A stretch of DNA of 64,000 nt from Mesorhizobium sp. C432A (GTDB lineage Bacteria; Pseudomonadota; Alphaproteobacteria; Rhizobiales; Rhizobiaceae). Below the pieces are notes generated by a model that did not search any database, had not been told where the DNA came from, and was given only the letters and a program-made list of their open reading frames with translations. Numbering within the stretch: position 1 is the stretch's first letter; each line of letters opens with the position of its first letter. Positions 18,098-26,185 of the stretch are shown here, in pieces. The position numbers and the translations under genes were made by a program. The stretch is taken from positions 4,753,001 to 4,817,000 of the forward strand of contig NZ_CP100470.1 in the NCBI RefSeq assembly GCF_030323145.1, written 5' to 3'.

Positions 18098-19024
18098 TCA
18101 ATACTTCTCCGGCACGTAAAGCTCGCGCGGCAGGACCTGGCGCTCGTACTCCGGGTTGAACACCCGCTCGGGCAGCGTGATTTCTTCGTGCGGCACGTCC
18201 TCATAGGGCAGCTGTTTGAGGAGATGGTCGATGCAGTTCAGCCGCCCCCGCTTCTTGTCGTTGCCTTCGACGATGTACCACGGTGCCTCTGGGATGTTGG
18301 TGCGGGCGAACGTCTCTTCCTTGGCCTTGGTGTACTGCTCCCAGCGCACGCGCGACTGCAGGTCCATCGGCGACAGCTTCCACTGCTTCATCGGATCGTG
18401 GATGCGCATCATGAAGCGCATCTGCTGTTCCTCGTCGGTGATCGAGAACCAGTATTTGACCAGCGTGACGCCGGAGCGGACCAGCATGCGCTCGAACTCC
18501 GGCACGTCGCGGAAGAACTCTTCGACCTGATCGGGTTCGGCAAAGCCCATCACCCGCTCGACGCCGGAGCGGTTGTACCAGGAGCGGTCGAACAGCACGA
18601 TCTCGCCGCCGGCCGGCAGATGCGGCACGTAGCGCTGGAAATACCATTGTGACTTTTCGCGCTCGGTCGGCGCCGGCAGCGCCACGACGCGGCAGATGCG
18701 CGGGTTGAGGCGCTGGGTGATGCGCTTGATGACGCCGCCCTTGCCGGCGGAATCACGGCCCTCGAAAACCACCACTAGCTTCTTCTTGTGGTAGGCAACC
18801 CAGGACTGCAGCTTGATCAGTTCCGACTGCAAGCCGATCAGGTCGCGGAAATACTGCATGCGATCGATCGACGGCGGATGCGCGTTCTTGTAGATCTTGG
18901 CGATCTCCAACGACAGCGCCGGCTCCGAGATTTCCAGCTCATAGTCCTCGTCGAGCGTGTCGGCGAGTTCGGCTTCCAGCCAATCCCTGGCCGCAGAATT
19001 CTGCTTTAGCTCATTCATTTCCAC
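18098..19024 (-). CDS. ppk2: Polyphosphate kinase 2
   Basis: PPK2 uses polyphosphate to phosphorylate nucleoside diphosphates or monophosphates. The 308-residue, single-domain protein has Walker A GRDSAGKGG (residues 89-97), the lid segment ITQRLNPRICRVVALPAPTE, Walker B FDRSWYNRSGVERVMGF, and KYWFSITDEEQQMRF. The one-domain length and sequence fit the class I/short group. Start is a GTG at 19024 or an ATG two codons later. It stands alone on the minus strand, with class A repeats beyond its stop. Confidence 0.93.
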   Translation of the reverse strand: MEMNELKQNSAARDWLEAELADTLDEDYELEISEPALSLEIAKIYKNAHPPSIDRMQYFRDLIGLQSELIKLQSWVAYHKKKLVVVFEGRDSAGKGGVIKRITQRLNPRICRVVALPAPTEREKSQWYFQRYVPHLPAGGEIVLFDRSWYNRSGVERVMGFAEPDQVEEFFRDVPEFERMLVRSGVTLVKYWFSITDEEQQMRFMMRIHDPMKQWKLSPMDLQSRVRWEQYTKAKEETFARTNIPEAPWYIVEGNDKKRGRLNCIDHLLKQLPYEDVPHEEITLPERVFNPEYERQVLPRELYVPEKY

Positions 19025-19262
19025 TGCTCCGCTTGCCGGCTGACATGAAACCCTGAGCCGACTTGATATAGGCCGGCAATGACGGTTTTATTGCAAGCCG
19101 CCGGCCAGCCGGTCTTCACTGCAAAGCAGCGAGGCATTGCCGATCCAGCGCCCTGGCATGGCGACAAGCCGCTCAAATTGTCCTACAAATAGCGGACCCG
19201 TTCGGGCTTCCCCGCCCTTTCCTGCTAAAACCGCCTCCCCACCAAAACTACGAGGATCAGAC

Positions 19263-20306
19263 ATGGAATACCGCACGCTTGGCCGTTCCGGCTTGAAAGT
19301 TTCGGCGCTGACCTTGGGAACCATGACCTTCGGCGGCAGCGGGCCGTTCGCTGCCGTCGGCAATTCCGATCTCGCGGAGGCCTCGCGCATCATCGACACT
19401 TGCATCGATGCCGGCATCAATCTCATCGACACCGCCAATGTCTATTCCAACGGTCTGTCGGAAGAGATCATCGGCGAGGCGCTCGGCGGCAAGCGCAAGA
19501 ACGACGTGCTGATCGCCTCCAAAGCGCGCATGCGGATCGGCAAGGGCCCCAATGACGAAGGCCTGTCGCGCCATCATCTGATCCGCGAATGCGAGAAGAG
19601 CCTGAAGCGCCTCAGGACCGATGTCATCGACATCTATTTCCTTCACGAATGGGACGGCGCGACGCCGCTCGAGGAAACCATCGCCGCGCTCGACACGCTG
19701 GTTGCCCAGGGCAAGATCCGCTATGTCGGCTGCTCCAACTATTCCGGCTGGCAGGTCATGAAGGCGCTGGGCATCAGCGACAGCCAGCACCAGCCGCGCT
19801 TCGTCACCCAGCAGATCCACTACACGCTGGAAGCACGCGAGGCCGAGTATGAGCTCTTGCCGATCTCGGTCGACCAGGGCCTTGGCGTGCTGGTGTGGAG
19901 CCCGCTCGCCGGCGGCCTGCTGTCGGGAAAATACCGCCGCGACAGCCCGACGGCGCGCCAGATCGGCGGCTGGTCGGAACCGCCGATCCGCGACGAGGAC
20001 CGGCTGTGGCGGATCGTCGATGTGCTGGTCGACATCGGTGCGGCACGCGGCGTTTCGGCGGCCCAGGTGGCGCTGACCTGGCTGCTCGGCCGGCCAGCCG
20101 TCAGTTCGCTGGTGATCGGCGCACGCAATGAGTCCCAGTTGAAAGACAATCTCGCCGCGGCAAGCCTGACGCTGTCCTTTGATGAACGCCAGCGTCTCGA
20201 TGCCGTCAGCCGGCCGCCGGTGCTCTATCCCTACTGGCACCAGCAGTTCACCGCGAAGGACCGCTTCGGCCCGGCCGATCTGGTTATGGACCGCAGCGTC
20301 ATCTGA
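19263..20306 (+). CDS. Aldo/keto reductase
   Basis: The 347-residue protein is an NADP-linked aldo/keto reductase. It begins MEYRTLGRSGLKVSALTLG and carries the catalytic Asp/Tyr region LIDTANVYSNGLSEEIIGEAL, the Lys in DVLIASKARM, the His in IDIYFLHEWDG, and the C-terminal cofactor-binding VIGARNESQLKDNL. The ATG at 19263 is chosen over a longer in-frame ORF because the homologous region begins there. Substrate is not evident. It sits alone between ppk2 and a GT90 gene. Confidence 0.9.
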   Translation: MEYRTLGRSGLKVSALTLGTMTFGGSGPFAAVGNSDLAEASRIIDTCIDAGINLIDTANVYSNGLSEEIIGEALGGKRKNDVLIASKARMRIGKGPNDEGLSRHHLIRECEKSLKRLRTDVIDIYFLHEWDGATPLEETIAALDTLVAQGKIRYVGCSNYSGWQVMKALGISDSQHQPRFVTQQIHYTLEAREAEYELLPISVDQGLGVLVWSPLAGGLLSGKYRRDSPTARQIGGWSEPPIRDEDRLWRIVDVLVDIGAARGVSAAQVALTWLLGRPAVSSLVIGARNESQLKDNLAAASLTLSFDERQRLDAVSRPPVLYPYWHQQFTAKDRFGPADLVMDRSVI

Positions 20307-20326
20307 CTTAAGGGCGCCGGAGGCCG

Positions 20327-21298
20327 CTAGCCCGCGATAAACCGCCAGACCTGCGGATCGGTCTCGATCTGGCCGCTGAGCACGAAATATTTGTAGAGCA
20401 CGAGCAGGCAGATCGCCTGCTCGGCCCGCTCGTCGGCGAATTTGCGGCAATAGGCGTTGGCCGCCGCAACGATGCGCTGGGCCTCGGCCGGATGTTTCTC
20501 GAGATGGTGCACGCGCTCGGCCAGATCGCTGAAGTCGGGCGCCAGCGGCACATAATGGACATCGGGCTCGAGCTGCCCTTCCGCGAACCAGGTCTCATAG
20601 GTCGGCGGCGGCATCAGGCAGAGCGAGTTCGAGCTCATGATCCATTTCAGATTGGTCGCGACATCATTGCCTTCGAGCGAGATGATATAGCGGTAGCGGC
20701 GCTGCTGATCGATGCTGAGATAGGGCTTGCGGTATTCCGCAGGTGCTGTCGCCCTCGGCGTGCCGACATCGCAGAACGGCAGATTGCGGGCTGCATCCAG
20801 CAACAAGGTGCGGATCGGATTGTTGAGTTCGCCGCGCCAAACGACGAGCGGATGCTTGTCGGCGAAGGCGACATCGTCGGCCGGCATGTAGAAATGACGG
20901 AACTTGTTCAGCTTGAACAGGACGCCGTTGCCGTTGTCGCCCGCTATCGGCCGGTCCTTGACGATCGACGGCATCTTCGGCACTTCGATGACGTCGCCGA
21001 ATTCCAGGTCGATGCGCAGATCTGGGTCGAAATAACGGGTGAACTCCTTCAGATCGTAATAGTACATGCTGCGGTCCGACGGCAGCCGGCTGACCGGCAC
21101 GGCCTCGGGGCTGGGGCTAAAAGGCTCCCGCAGCGTGTTGTAGTAATTGAGCCGCTGGCGGACCGATGCGTCGGAAAGCCTGGCCTGATCGAGCAGCCGG
21201 CCGAGCCGGCGCCGGAAAAGAACCGGCGGCGCGATGTCGCGCATGGCGTTGCGCGCATAGTAGATCAGCTTCTGTGCGTTTCTTTGAAGCGTGGCCAT
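20327..21298 (-). CDS. Glycosyltransferase family 90 protein (LPS core biosynthesis-like)
   Basis: The 323-residue protein resembles CAP10/GT90 glycosyltransferases such as rhizobial LpsA. Recognisable stretches are PLVVWRGELNNPIRTLLLD, FCDVGTPRATAPAEYRKPYL, YRYIISLEGNDVATNLKWIMSS, and a final helical region (CRKFADERAEQAICLLVLYKY). The family transfers glucose, xylose or galacturonic acid; here a role in lipopolysaccharide core assembly at the cytoplasmic membrane is inferred. The start at MATLQRNAQKL is chosen because 35 upstream in-frame residues lack features of the family. Confidence 0.82.
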   Translation of the reverse strand: MATLQRNAQKLIYYARNAMRDIAPPVLFRRRLGRLLDQARLSDASVRQRLNYYNTLREPFSPSPEAVPVSRLPSDRSMYYYDLKEFTRYFDPDLRIDLEFGDVIEVPKMPSIVKDRPIAGDNGNGVLFKLNKFRHFYMPADDVAFADKHPLVVWRGELNNPIRTLLLDAARNLPFCDVGTPRATAPAEYRKPYLSIDQQRRYRYIISLEGNDVATNLKWIMSSNSLCLMPPPTYETWFAEGQLEPDVHYVPLAPDFSDLAERVHHLEKHPAEAQRIVAAANAYCRKFADERAEQAICLLVLYKYFVLSGQIETDPQVWRFIAG

Positions 21299-21476
21299 CG
21301 GTCGTTTTGATTCGAAATCGGTCGGCGGCGGCTCCAGCAACTGTCCCGCAGCCTTTTCTAAACCATTGTGTTCGCCATCACGCAAGTCCAGAACCGCTGG
21401 CATCTGCCCTCGCGGCGCTGTTGTGTTTGCCGGCCAATGCTTCTAGGCAGGATCAGGCACAGCGAAAGGAAACGAT

Positions 21477-21635
21477 ATGGCTCGACCACCGAATTACGGT
21501 CAGGAACGCAAAGAGCGCGACCGGCAGAAGGCCGCCAAGAAGGCGGAGAAGCTCGCCGCCAAGGTCGCGGCCAAGGAGCGCGCCGAGCCTGAGAACGAGG
21601 CAAGTTCCAAAACCGACACCGAGACAGAAAAATAG
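21477..21635 (+). CDS. Small highly charged protein, 52 residues
   Basis: The frame encodes MARPPNYGQERKERDRQKAA, then an Ala/Lys-rich helix (KKAEKLAAKVAAKERAEPEN) and an acidic tail. It is too short for a usual ORF cut-off. It has a clear ribosome site (AAAGGAA) 5-8 nt before the ATG, and a hairpin follows its stop. The regular Lys/Ala/Arg spacing suggests one long helix. No known function; similar charged microproteins are common in Rhizobiales. Confidence 0.65.
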   Translation: MARPPNYGQERKERDRQKAAKKAEKLAAKVAAKERAEPENEASSKTDTETEK

Positions 21636-21642
21636 GCAAGAC

Positions 21643-21675
21643 AGGATCACCGGCCCGCGAAACGGGCCGGATCCT
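21643..21675. terminator. Hairpin between convergent small gene and DUF982 gene
   Basis: A stem AGGAT-CCGGCCCG / CGGGCCGG-ATCCT with a CGAAA loop lies between two convergent stops. No long T run follows on either strand, so it may be a weak bidirectional terminator. Confidence 0.5.
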
Positions 21676-21707
21676 GGCAAAATGCCGGTGTGATCAGGCC
21701 GATGTGA

Positions 21708-21968
21708 TCAGGCCGGGGCCTTGTCGCTGACGAAGACGTTGACCTCGCGCGCGGCGGCGATGAAGGCGCGTCTTGCAATCATCGCCGGCTTGTCGCCGGC
21801 CAGCGCGTCATGGCAGGCCTGCAGCGCTTCGCGGTGCTTGGGGCTGCGCTTGCCGGGCCAGCTGTTGAGCAGGTAATCGGAAGCCTCGCGCACCGTACGC
21901 AAGAGCTGAGTGCTTCCCTCCGTGCCCGACTTAACGGTCACGGGTGTTTCAAATCGGTTGTTTTCCAT
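21708..21968 (-). CDS. DUF982 domain protein
   Basis: The 86-residue protein matches the Rhizobiales DUF982 pattern: PVTVKSG near the start, VREASDYLLNSWPGKRSPKH, then ALQACHDALAGDKPAMIARR and AFIAAAREVNVFV. Function is unknown. Paralogues are usually numerous in a rhizobial genome. The gene stands alone. Confidence 0.85.
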   Translation of the reverse strand: MENNRFETPVTVKSGTEGSTQLLRTVREASDYLLNSWPGKRSPKHREALQACHDALAGDKPAMIARRAFIAAAREVNVFVSDKAPA

Positions 21969-22050
21969 GGCCGCCTCTTACGCCATCGGCGTCCGCGAAG
22001 CGAGGCCGAAAGCGGATCGCGACGGCGTTCTTTCGTTTTCGTGACCAGTA

Positions 22051-22716
22051 TCAAGCGGCGACGACGGCAAAACCCCTGGCGCGTAGGCCGCGCCGGTCAT
22101 TGTGCAACGACGTCACCAGGCGGGCGCGGCTGCCGGCTATATGGGCGGAAAGTCGCGCCGCCGCCGCATCGGCATCGCCGGCCCGCACCGCTGCCAGAAT
22201 GGCGTGATGCTCGCTCCAGGCGCGGCCAAGGGCCGCCTCGTCGCGCACCTCCAGCCAGCGCGCCCGCGACAGCCGCGTCATGGCATCGCGCACGGCCCGA
22301 AACAGGAACTCGTTGCCGGAGAGCCGCGCCAGTTCGATATGGAAATCCATGCCGACGCGGTGCCATTCCTCGCGCGGCGTGGCAGTGTCGCAGGAGTCCA
22401 GCATCGCCTCGATGACATCGGCTGCGCTCCTGTCGGCCAGCGCCGAAGTCAGCCTGACCGCCGCGACCTCGACCGCTTCGCGGTACACCGCGATCTGTTC
22501 CAGTTCGGCAAGGTTGATCGGCGACACGGTCCAGCCGCGCCCGTCGCGGCAGATCAGCCCTTCCGTCTCCAGCCGCAGCAGGGCTGCCCTGACCGGCGTG
22601 CGCGAGGCGCCGAAGCGGCTCTCGATCCAGCGCTCCGTCAGCCGCTCGCCAGGACCGACCTCAAGGCCAAGGATCATCTCGCGAAGCGCTTTTTCGACGA
22701 TCTGCATCTGCGACAT
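22051..22716 (-). CDS. GntR-family regulator, FCD subfamily
   Basis: The 221-residue protein has an N-terminal winged helix (MILGLEVGPGERLTERWIES and RFGASRTPVRAALLRLETEG) and a C-terminal FCD ligand domain with the metal-type pattern FHIELARLSGN, ARWLEVRDEA and HHAILAAVRAGDADAAAARL. I chose ATG 22716, which has GGAAG 5 nt upstream; an ATG four codons earlier is possible. It is divergent from an MFS transporter gene, with a palindrome in between, so it probably represses that transporter in response to a small acid or sugar acid. Confidence 0.87.
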   Translation of the reverse strand: MSQMQIVEKALREMILGLEVGPGERLTERWIESRFGASRTPVRAALLRLETEGLICRDGRGWTVSPINLAELEQIAVYREAVEVAAVRLTSALADRSAADVIEAMLDSCDTATPREEWHRVGMDFHIELARLSGNEFLFRAVRDAMTRLSRARWLEVRDEAALGRAWSEHHAILAAVRAGDADAAAARLSAHIAGSRARLVTSLHNDRRGLRARGFAVVAA

Positions 22717-22813
22717 AGTTGCTTCCATTGCTGGCGATCGGCCTTGCCCGTTGGTCTTGCCGATCACATTGAGAGCGCCTGATTGACAGCAGCCGGGCTT
22801 TGCGTCCATGAGG

Positions 22814-22826
22814 TACCAAGTTGGTA
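22814..22826. promoter_or_regulatory. GntR/FCD-type operator
   Basis: TACCAA-G-TTGGTA is a perfect 6-bp inverted repeat in the GntR-MFS intergenic region, about 40 bp upstream of the MFS start. A second TGGTATCC half-site follows. The T.GT..AC.A shape fits FCD-type GntR operators. Confidence 0.6.
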
Positions 22827-22865
22827 TCCCAAAATGGTATCCGCAGCAAGCGGACAGGATAGGAC

Positions 22866-24131
22866 ATGCCGCAGGACAGTGCAGCGCAGGCCGCCGAAGC
22901 GCCTTCCACCTACAACATTCATTGGCGGCGCAACCTGCTCGTGTGCTTTGCCGGATCGTTCAGCACGCTTGTGGCGATGACGCTGTTGCTGCCGTTCCTG
23001 CCGCTCTATGTCGAACAGCTGGGCGCCGTGGGCCACGCGGCGATCGTGCAATGGTCCGGCATCGCTTTCGGCGCCACCTTCCTTGCCGCCGCCCTTGTCG
23101 CGCCACTGTGGGGACGGCTGGGCGACCGCTACGGCCGCAAGGTGATGCTGGTGCGTGCCAGTTTCGGCATGGCGATCTGCATGTCGCTGACCGGCATGGT
23201 GCAGACCGTCTGGCAATTGGTGCTTTTGCGCCTGTTGATCGGCTTTGCCGGCGGTTATTCCTCAGGCTCGACGATCCTTGTCGCCATGCAGACGCCGAAG
23301 GAGCGCTCCGGCTGGGCGCTTGGCGTGCTGTCGGCCGGCATCACCGCAGGCTCCCTGGTCGGCCCGTTGCTTGGCGGCGCGCTGCCGCCATTGATCGGTA
23401 TTCGCGCCACCTTCCTCATCGCGGGCGGCGTCATTTTCCTGGCGGCGCTGGCGACGACGTTCCTGATAAAGGAGATGCCTCGCCCGCCAGTACAGGCAAA
23501 ACGCGAGGAGAAACCAAAGGGAAGTTGGGCGCAGATCCCCGACAAACGCCCTGTCGTGGCCATGCTGGCGACCGGCATGCTGTTCACCTTCGCCAACATG
23601 TCGATCGAGCCGATCATCACCGTTTACGTCCAGCAACTGGTCGCGGAGGCAAGCCGGGTGACCCTGGTCTCAGGTGTCGTCATGTCGGCGGCGGCGCTGG
23701 GCGCCATCCTGTCGGCGTCACGGCTGGGCAAACTCGCCGACCGCATCGGCCACTGGAACGTCATCGTCGCATCGCTGGCCGTCTCGGCGCTGCTGTTGAT
23801 ACCGCAGGCCTTCGTCACCGAGAGCTGGCAGTTGGTCGGGCTGCGGTTCCTTATGGGTCTGGTGCTGGGCGGGCTGTTGCCCTGCATCACCAGCGTCATC
23901 CGCCACAATGTTCCCGATGGGGTCGGCGGCAATGTGCTGGGCCTGGCAATCTCGGCGCAATATGTCGGCCAGGTTGCGGGGCCGCTGCTGGGCGGCTTCG
24001 TCGGCGGCCATTTCGGCATGCGCGCGGTGTTTCTCGGCACGTCGTTGCTGATGGCGGGCGGTGCCGCGTATAATTGGCTGGCCCAGGCGCGCCGCACGCG
24101 CGACATGCTGGCGATATCGGAAAAATCCTGA
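22866..24131 (+). CDS. MFS transporter, multidrug/metabolite efflux type
   Basis: The 421-residue protein has twelve predicted membrane helices. The motif A region reads PLWGRLGDRYGRKVMLVRA after helix 2, and the second half repeats it as SRLGKLADRIGHWN. A central cytoplasmic loop (KEMPRPPVQAKREEKPKG) separates the two six-helix halves. Overall it resembles the TetA/NorA-like DHA1 group. Divergence from a GntR gene suggests substrate-induced expression. The substrate is unknown. Confidence 0.88.
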   Translation: MPQDSAAQAAEAPSTYNIHWRRNLLVCFAGSFSTLVAMTLLLPFLPLYVEQLGAVGHAAIVQWSGIAFGATFLAAALVAPLWGRLGDRYGRKVMLVRASFGMAICMSLTGMVQTVWQLVLLRLLIGFAGGYSSGSTILVAMQTPKERSGWALGVLSAGITAGSLVGPLLGGALPPLIGIRATFLIAGGVIFLAALATTFLIKEMPRPPVQAKREEKPKGSWAQIPDKRPVVAMLATGMLFTFANMSIEPIITVYVQQLVAEASRVTLVSGVVMSAAALGAILSASRLGKLADRIGHWNVIVASLAVSALLLIPQAFVTESWQLVGLRFLMGLVLGGLLPCITSVIRHNVPDGVGGNVLGLAISAQYVGQVAGPLLGGFVGGHFGMRAVFLGTSLLMAGGAAYNWLAQARRTRDMLAISEKS

Positions 24132-24174
24132 CAGACAGGTCGCGCCGCCTATCGTCAATCACGGAGCCCGAGAC

Positions 24175-24549
24175 ATGAGCATCGCCGAGTCAGCACCAGC
24201 AAACAGCGCGCGCATCCTCGTTTTCGCCGGCGGCATTGCCGGCGCGGCGGGCGTGGCGCTGTCGGCGGCATCAGCGCATCTCGGCGGCGCCTTCGTCGGC
24301 ACGGCCGCATCCTTCCTGCTCATGCATGCGCCGGTGTTTTTGGCCGTCGGCCTCGCCGGCGCAAACCGGATCTTGCGGATCGGCAGCCTGGTGCTGCTCG
24401 TCGGGCTTGTTCTGTTCTGCGGCGATCTGCTGGCACGGGATTTCGTGGGATCGCGGCTGTTCCCGATGTCGGCGCCGATCGGCGGCACCTTGCTCATCGC
24501 GGGCTGGCTGGTGATCGCGGCCTCGGCGCTCGTGCGGCAACGGTCCTGA
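24175..24549 (+). CDS. DUF423 family small membrane protein
   Basis: The 124-residue protein has four hydrophobic segments with the DUF423-like layout: GGIAGAAGVALSAASAHL, FLLMHAPVFLAVGLAGA, SLVLLVGLVLFCGDLLARD and PIGGTLLIAGWLVIAASAL. It follows the MFS gene by 43 bp on the same strand and may be co-transcribed. Function of the family is unknown. Confidence 0.8.
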   Translation: MSIAESAPANSARILVFAGGIAGAAGVALSAASAHLGGAFVGTAASFLLMHAPVFLAVGLAGANRILRIGSLVLLVGLVLFCGDLLARDFVGSRLFPMSAPIGGTLLIAGWLVIAASALVRQRS

Positions 24550-24588
24550 CGAGCCAAGAACCCTGTCCCATCAGATATCACACGAGGC

Positions 24589-24732
24589 TTAATCCTGCCG
24601 GTTTTGCGGCAGCAGGTCGCGGTTGCGCTTGGCAGACTTGGTCGGCCGCCGCCTTTCCGGCTGCTCCGTGGCAGGCGAGATACCCCAGTAATTGCGATAA
24701 ATGTCTTCGAACAGATGCTTCACGGGATGCAT
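24589..24732 (-). CDS. 47-residue microprotein, paralogue 2
   Basis: The frame encodes MHPVKHLFEDIYRNYWGISP followed by a basic tail (QPERRRPTKSAKRNRD). It shares MHPV-HLFEDIY-N-WGI with the neighbouring 47-residue protein, and both have exactly 48 codons including the stop. It has a GAGGAG ribosome site before the ATG and an operator-like box 22 bp upstream. The duplicate architecture and equal length argue that it is a real gene. No known function. Confidence 0.7.
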   Translation of the reverse strand: MHPVKHLFEDIYRNYWGISPATEQPERRRPTKSAKRNRDLLPQNRQD

Positions 24733-24753
24733 GTTCGTCTCCTCTTTAAGAAC

Positions 24754-24767
24754 TTGAATCCATCCAA
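24754..24767. promoter_or_regulatory. LacI-type operator box upstream of microprotein 2
   Basis: TTGAATCCATCCAA matches the palindromic box TTGRATCGATYCAA found three times before the LacI gene and microprotein 1, with one change in the centre. It lies just upstream of the ribosome site of the second microprotein gene. Confidence 0.55.
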
Positions 24768-24795
24768 TCAGCTGGCACGAAAATGCCGGGGCCGA

Positions 24796-24939
24796 TCAGC
24801 TGCGCTTGCGTTTCACAAGGTATTGCAGGTCACGCCTCCACGGCCCGACCTTGTCGCGGCGCTTGCGGGTGGCGGCGTCGGAGACTATGCCCCAATCATT
24901 GCCGTAGATGTCTTCGAACAGATAATTCACGGGATGCAT
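24796..24939 (-). CDS. 47-residue microprotein, paralogue 1
   Basis: The frame encodes MHPVNYLFEDIYGNDWGIVS, then a basic stretch RKRRDKVGPWRRDL and the end VKRKRS. The ATG follows AGGAGGG, an excellent ribosome site. It is a tandem paralogue of the downstream 47-residue gene: both have an acidic-aromatic N-terminal half and a basic C-terminal half. An operator-like palindrome overlaps the region 13 bp upstream of the start. The divergent neighbour is a LacI-family regulator. Function unknown. Confidence 0.72.
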   Translation of the reverse strand: MHPVNYLFEDIYGNDWGIVSDAATRKRRDKVGPWRRDLQYLVKRKRS

Positions 24940-24951
24940 GGCACCCTCCTC

Positions 24952-25049
24952 TTGAATCGATCCAAGTTCTCGTTGGTGAAACTCTTTGGATCGATTCAAA
25001 TATAGACCCTCTCCGTCGTCCGATCAAGGGAAAATTTGAACCGATCCAA
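24952..25049. promoter_or_regulatory. Three LacI-type operator boxes between microprotein 1 and the lacI-like gene
   Basis: TTGAATCGATCCAA (24952-24965), TTGGATCGATTCAA (24986-24999) and TTGAACCGATCCAA (25036-25049) are near-identical 14-bp palindromes with the central CG expected for LacI-family sites. Their spacing is about 34 and 50 bp centre to centre. They would allow the regulator to control itself and the divergent microproteins. Confidence 0.75.
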
Positions 25050-25086
25050 CGAAAGTGCTAAACAGGCTCCGGTTCAGGAGACGAAA

Positions 25087-26166
25087 ATGACGGCATTGAC
25101 CTCCGGCAAGACGAAATCAGTGCGGCTTGCCGACATCGCCAAGGCGGCCGGCGTCTCGCACGGAACCGCGTCCAACGTGTTCGCTCGCCCGGAAATCGTG
25201 CGCGAAGAGGTCCGCGAGCGGGTCAAGGCGGCGGCGGAAGCGATGGGCTATGCCGGCCCGGATCCCAAGGGCCGGCTGCTGCGCGCCGGCAAGGTCAACG
25301 CCATCGGCGTGGCAACGGCAGAACCATTGTCCTATTTCTTCGACGATCCCTTTGCCCGCGTCATGATGGCCAGCATTTCGCAGGCCTGCGACGCCACCGG
25401 CGCCGGAATTTCGCTGGTCTCGGCCGCCAACAGCGAGCAGCTCGCCTGGAACATCCAGAGCGCCCTGGTCGATGGCTTCATCGTGTTCTGCATCGAGGGC
25501 GGGTCGCGGCTGGTCGAACTGGCGCGCGAACGCAAACTGCCTTTCGTGGCGCTTGACCTCGATTCGGAAAATGAGGCGGTCGCTGCGATCGGCGTCGACA
25601 ACGTCGCCGGCGCGGGTCTGGCGGCGCGCCATCTGGCCGAGTTCGGCCATCGCAGCTTTGCCGTACTCGCCCTGGAATCTGCCGACGCTGGCTTTGGTCC
25701 CGTCACGCAGGAGCAAGTCGAGACGACATCCCTCTACTCGGGCACACGCGACCGTCTGCGTGGCTATTTCGGCGAGCTCTCCCGCTTCGGCATCGACGTC
25801 TCGCAAGTGCCAATCTACGAAACCCTCAATGACGAGGCGAGCGTGCGGGCCGGCCTCGATCATATTTTCGCGCTGGCGCAGACGCCGACGGCAATCCTGG
25901 CCATGTCGGACAAGATCGCGCTGCATGCGCTCGACTGGCTGCGCGAGCGTAACATTGCCGTGCCGGGCGATGTGTCAATCGTCGGCTTCGACGGCGTACC
26001 GGAAGGCGCCGACTCCGAGCCGCCACTAACCACTGTCGCCCAGCCGATCGCCGAGATGGGCCGGCTGGCCGTCAAGGCGATCCTCGAAAATGACGGCTCG
26101 CAGCACCGGCAATTGCTGCCGGTCGATCTTGTGGTGCGGGGGTCGTCGGGCCCCTCGCCTGCTTAG
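25087..26166 (+). CDS. LacI-family transcriptional regulator
   Basis: The 359-residue protein has an N-terminal HTH (VRLADIAKAAGVSHGTASNVFARPEIV, the hinge KAAAEAMGYAGPDPKGRLLRAG) and a periplasmic-binding-like sensor domain (GVATAEPLSYFFDDPFARVM, GFGPVTQEQV, PGDVSIVGFDGVPEG). The ATG at 25087 follows AGGAGA. The upstream in-frame extension is operator DNA and is not counted. The likely targets are itself and the divergent microprotein pair, since the same palindromic box precedes all three. The effector is unknown, probably a sugar or nucleoside. Confidence 0.9.
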   Translation: MTALTSGKTKSVRLADIAKAAGVSHGTASNVFARPEIVREEVRERVKAAAEAMGYAGPDPKGRLLRAGKVNAIGVATAEPLSYFFDDPFARVMMASISQACDATGAGISLVSAANSEQLAWNIQSALVDGFIVFCIEGGSRLVELARERKLPFVALDLDSENEAVAAIGVDNVAGAGLAARHLAEFGHRSFAVLALESADAGFGPVTQEQVETTSLYSGTRDRLRGYFGELSRFGIDVSQVPIYETLNDEASVRAGLDHIFALAQTPTAILAMSDKIALHALDWLRERNIAVPGDVSIVGFDGVPEGADSEPPLTTVAQPIAEMGRLAVKAILENDGSQHRQLLPVDLVVRGSSGPSPA

Positions 26167-26185
26167 CTAGGCGGCTGATGTGGGA

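Noticed and set aside
24061..24175. Longer version of the DUF423 gene starting inside the MFS gene
   Set aside because: The first 38 residues are out-of-frame MFS sequence; the family start is at 24175.
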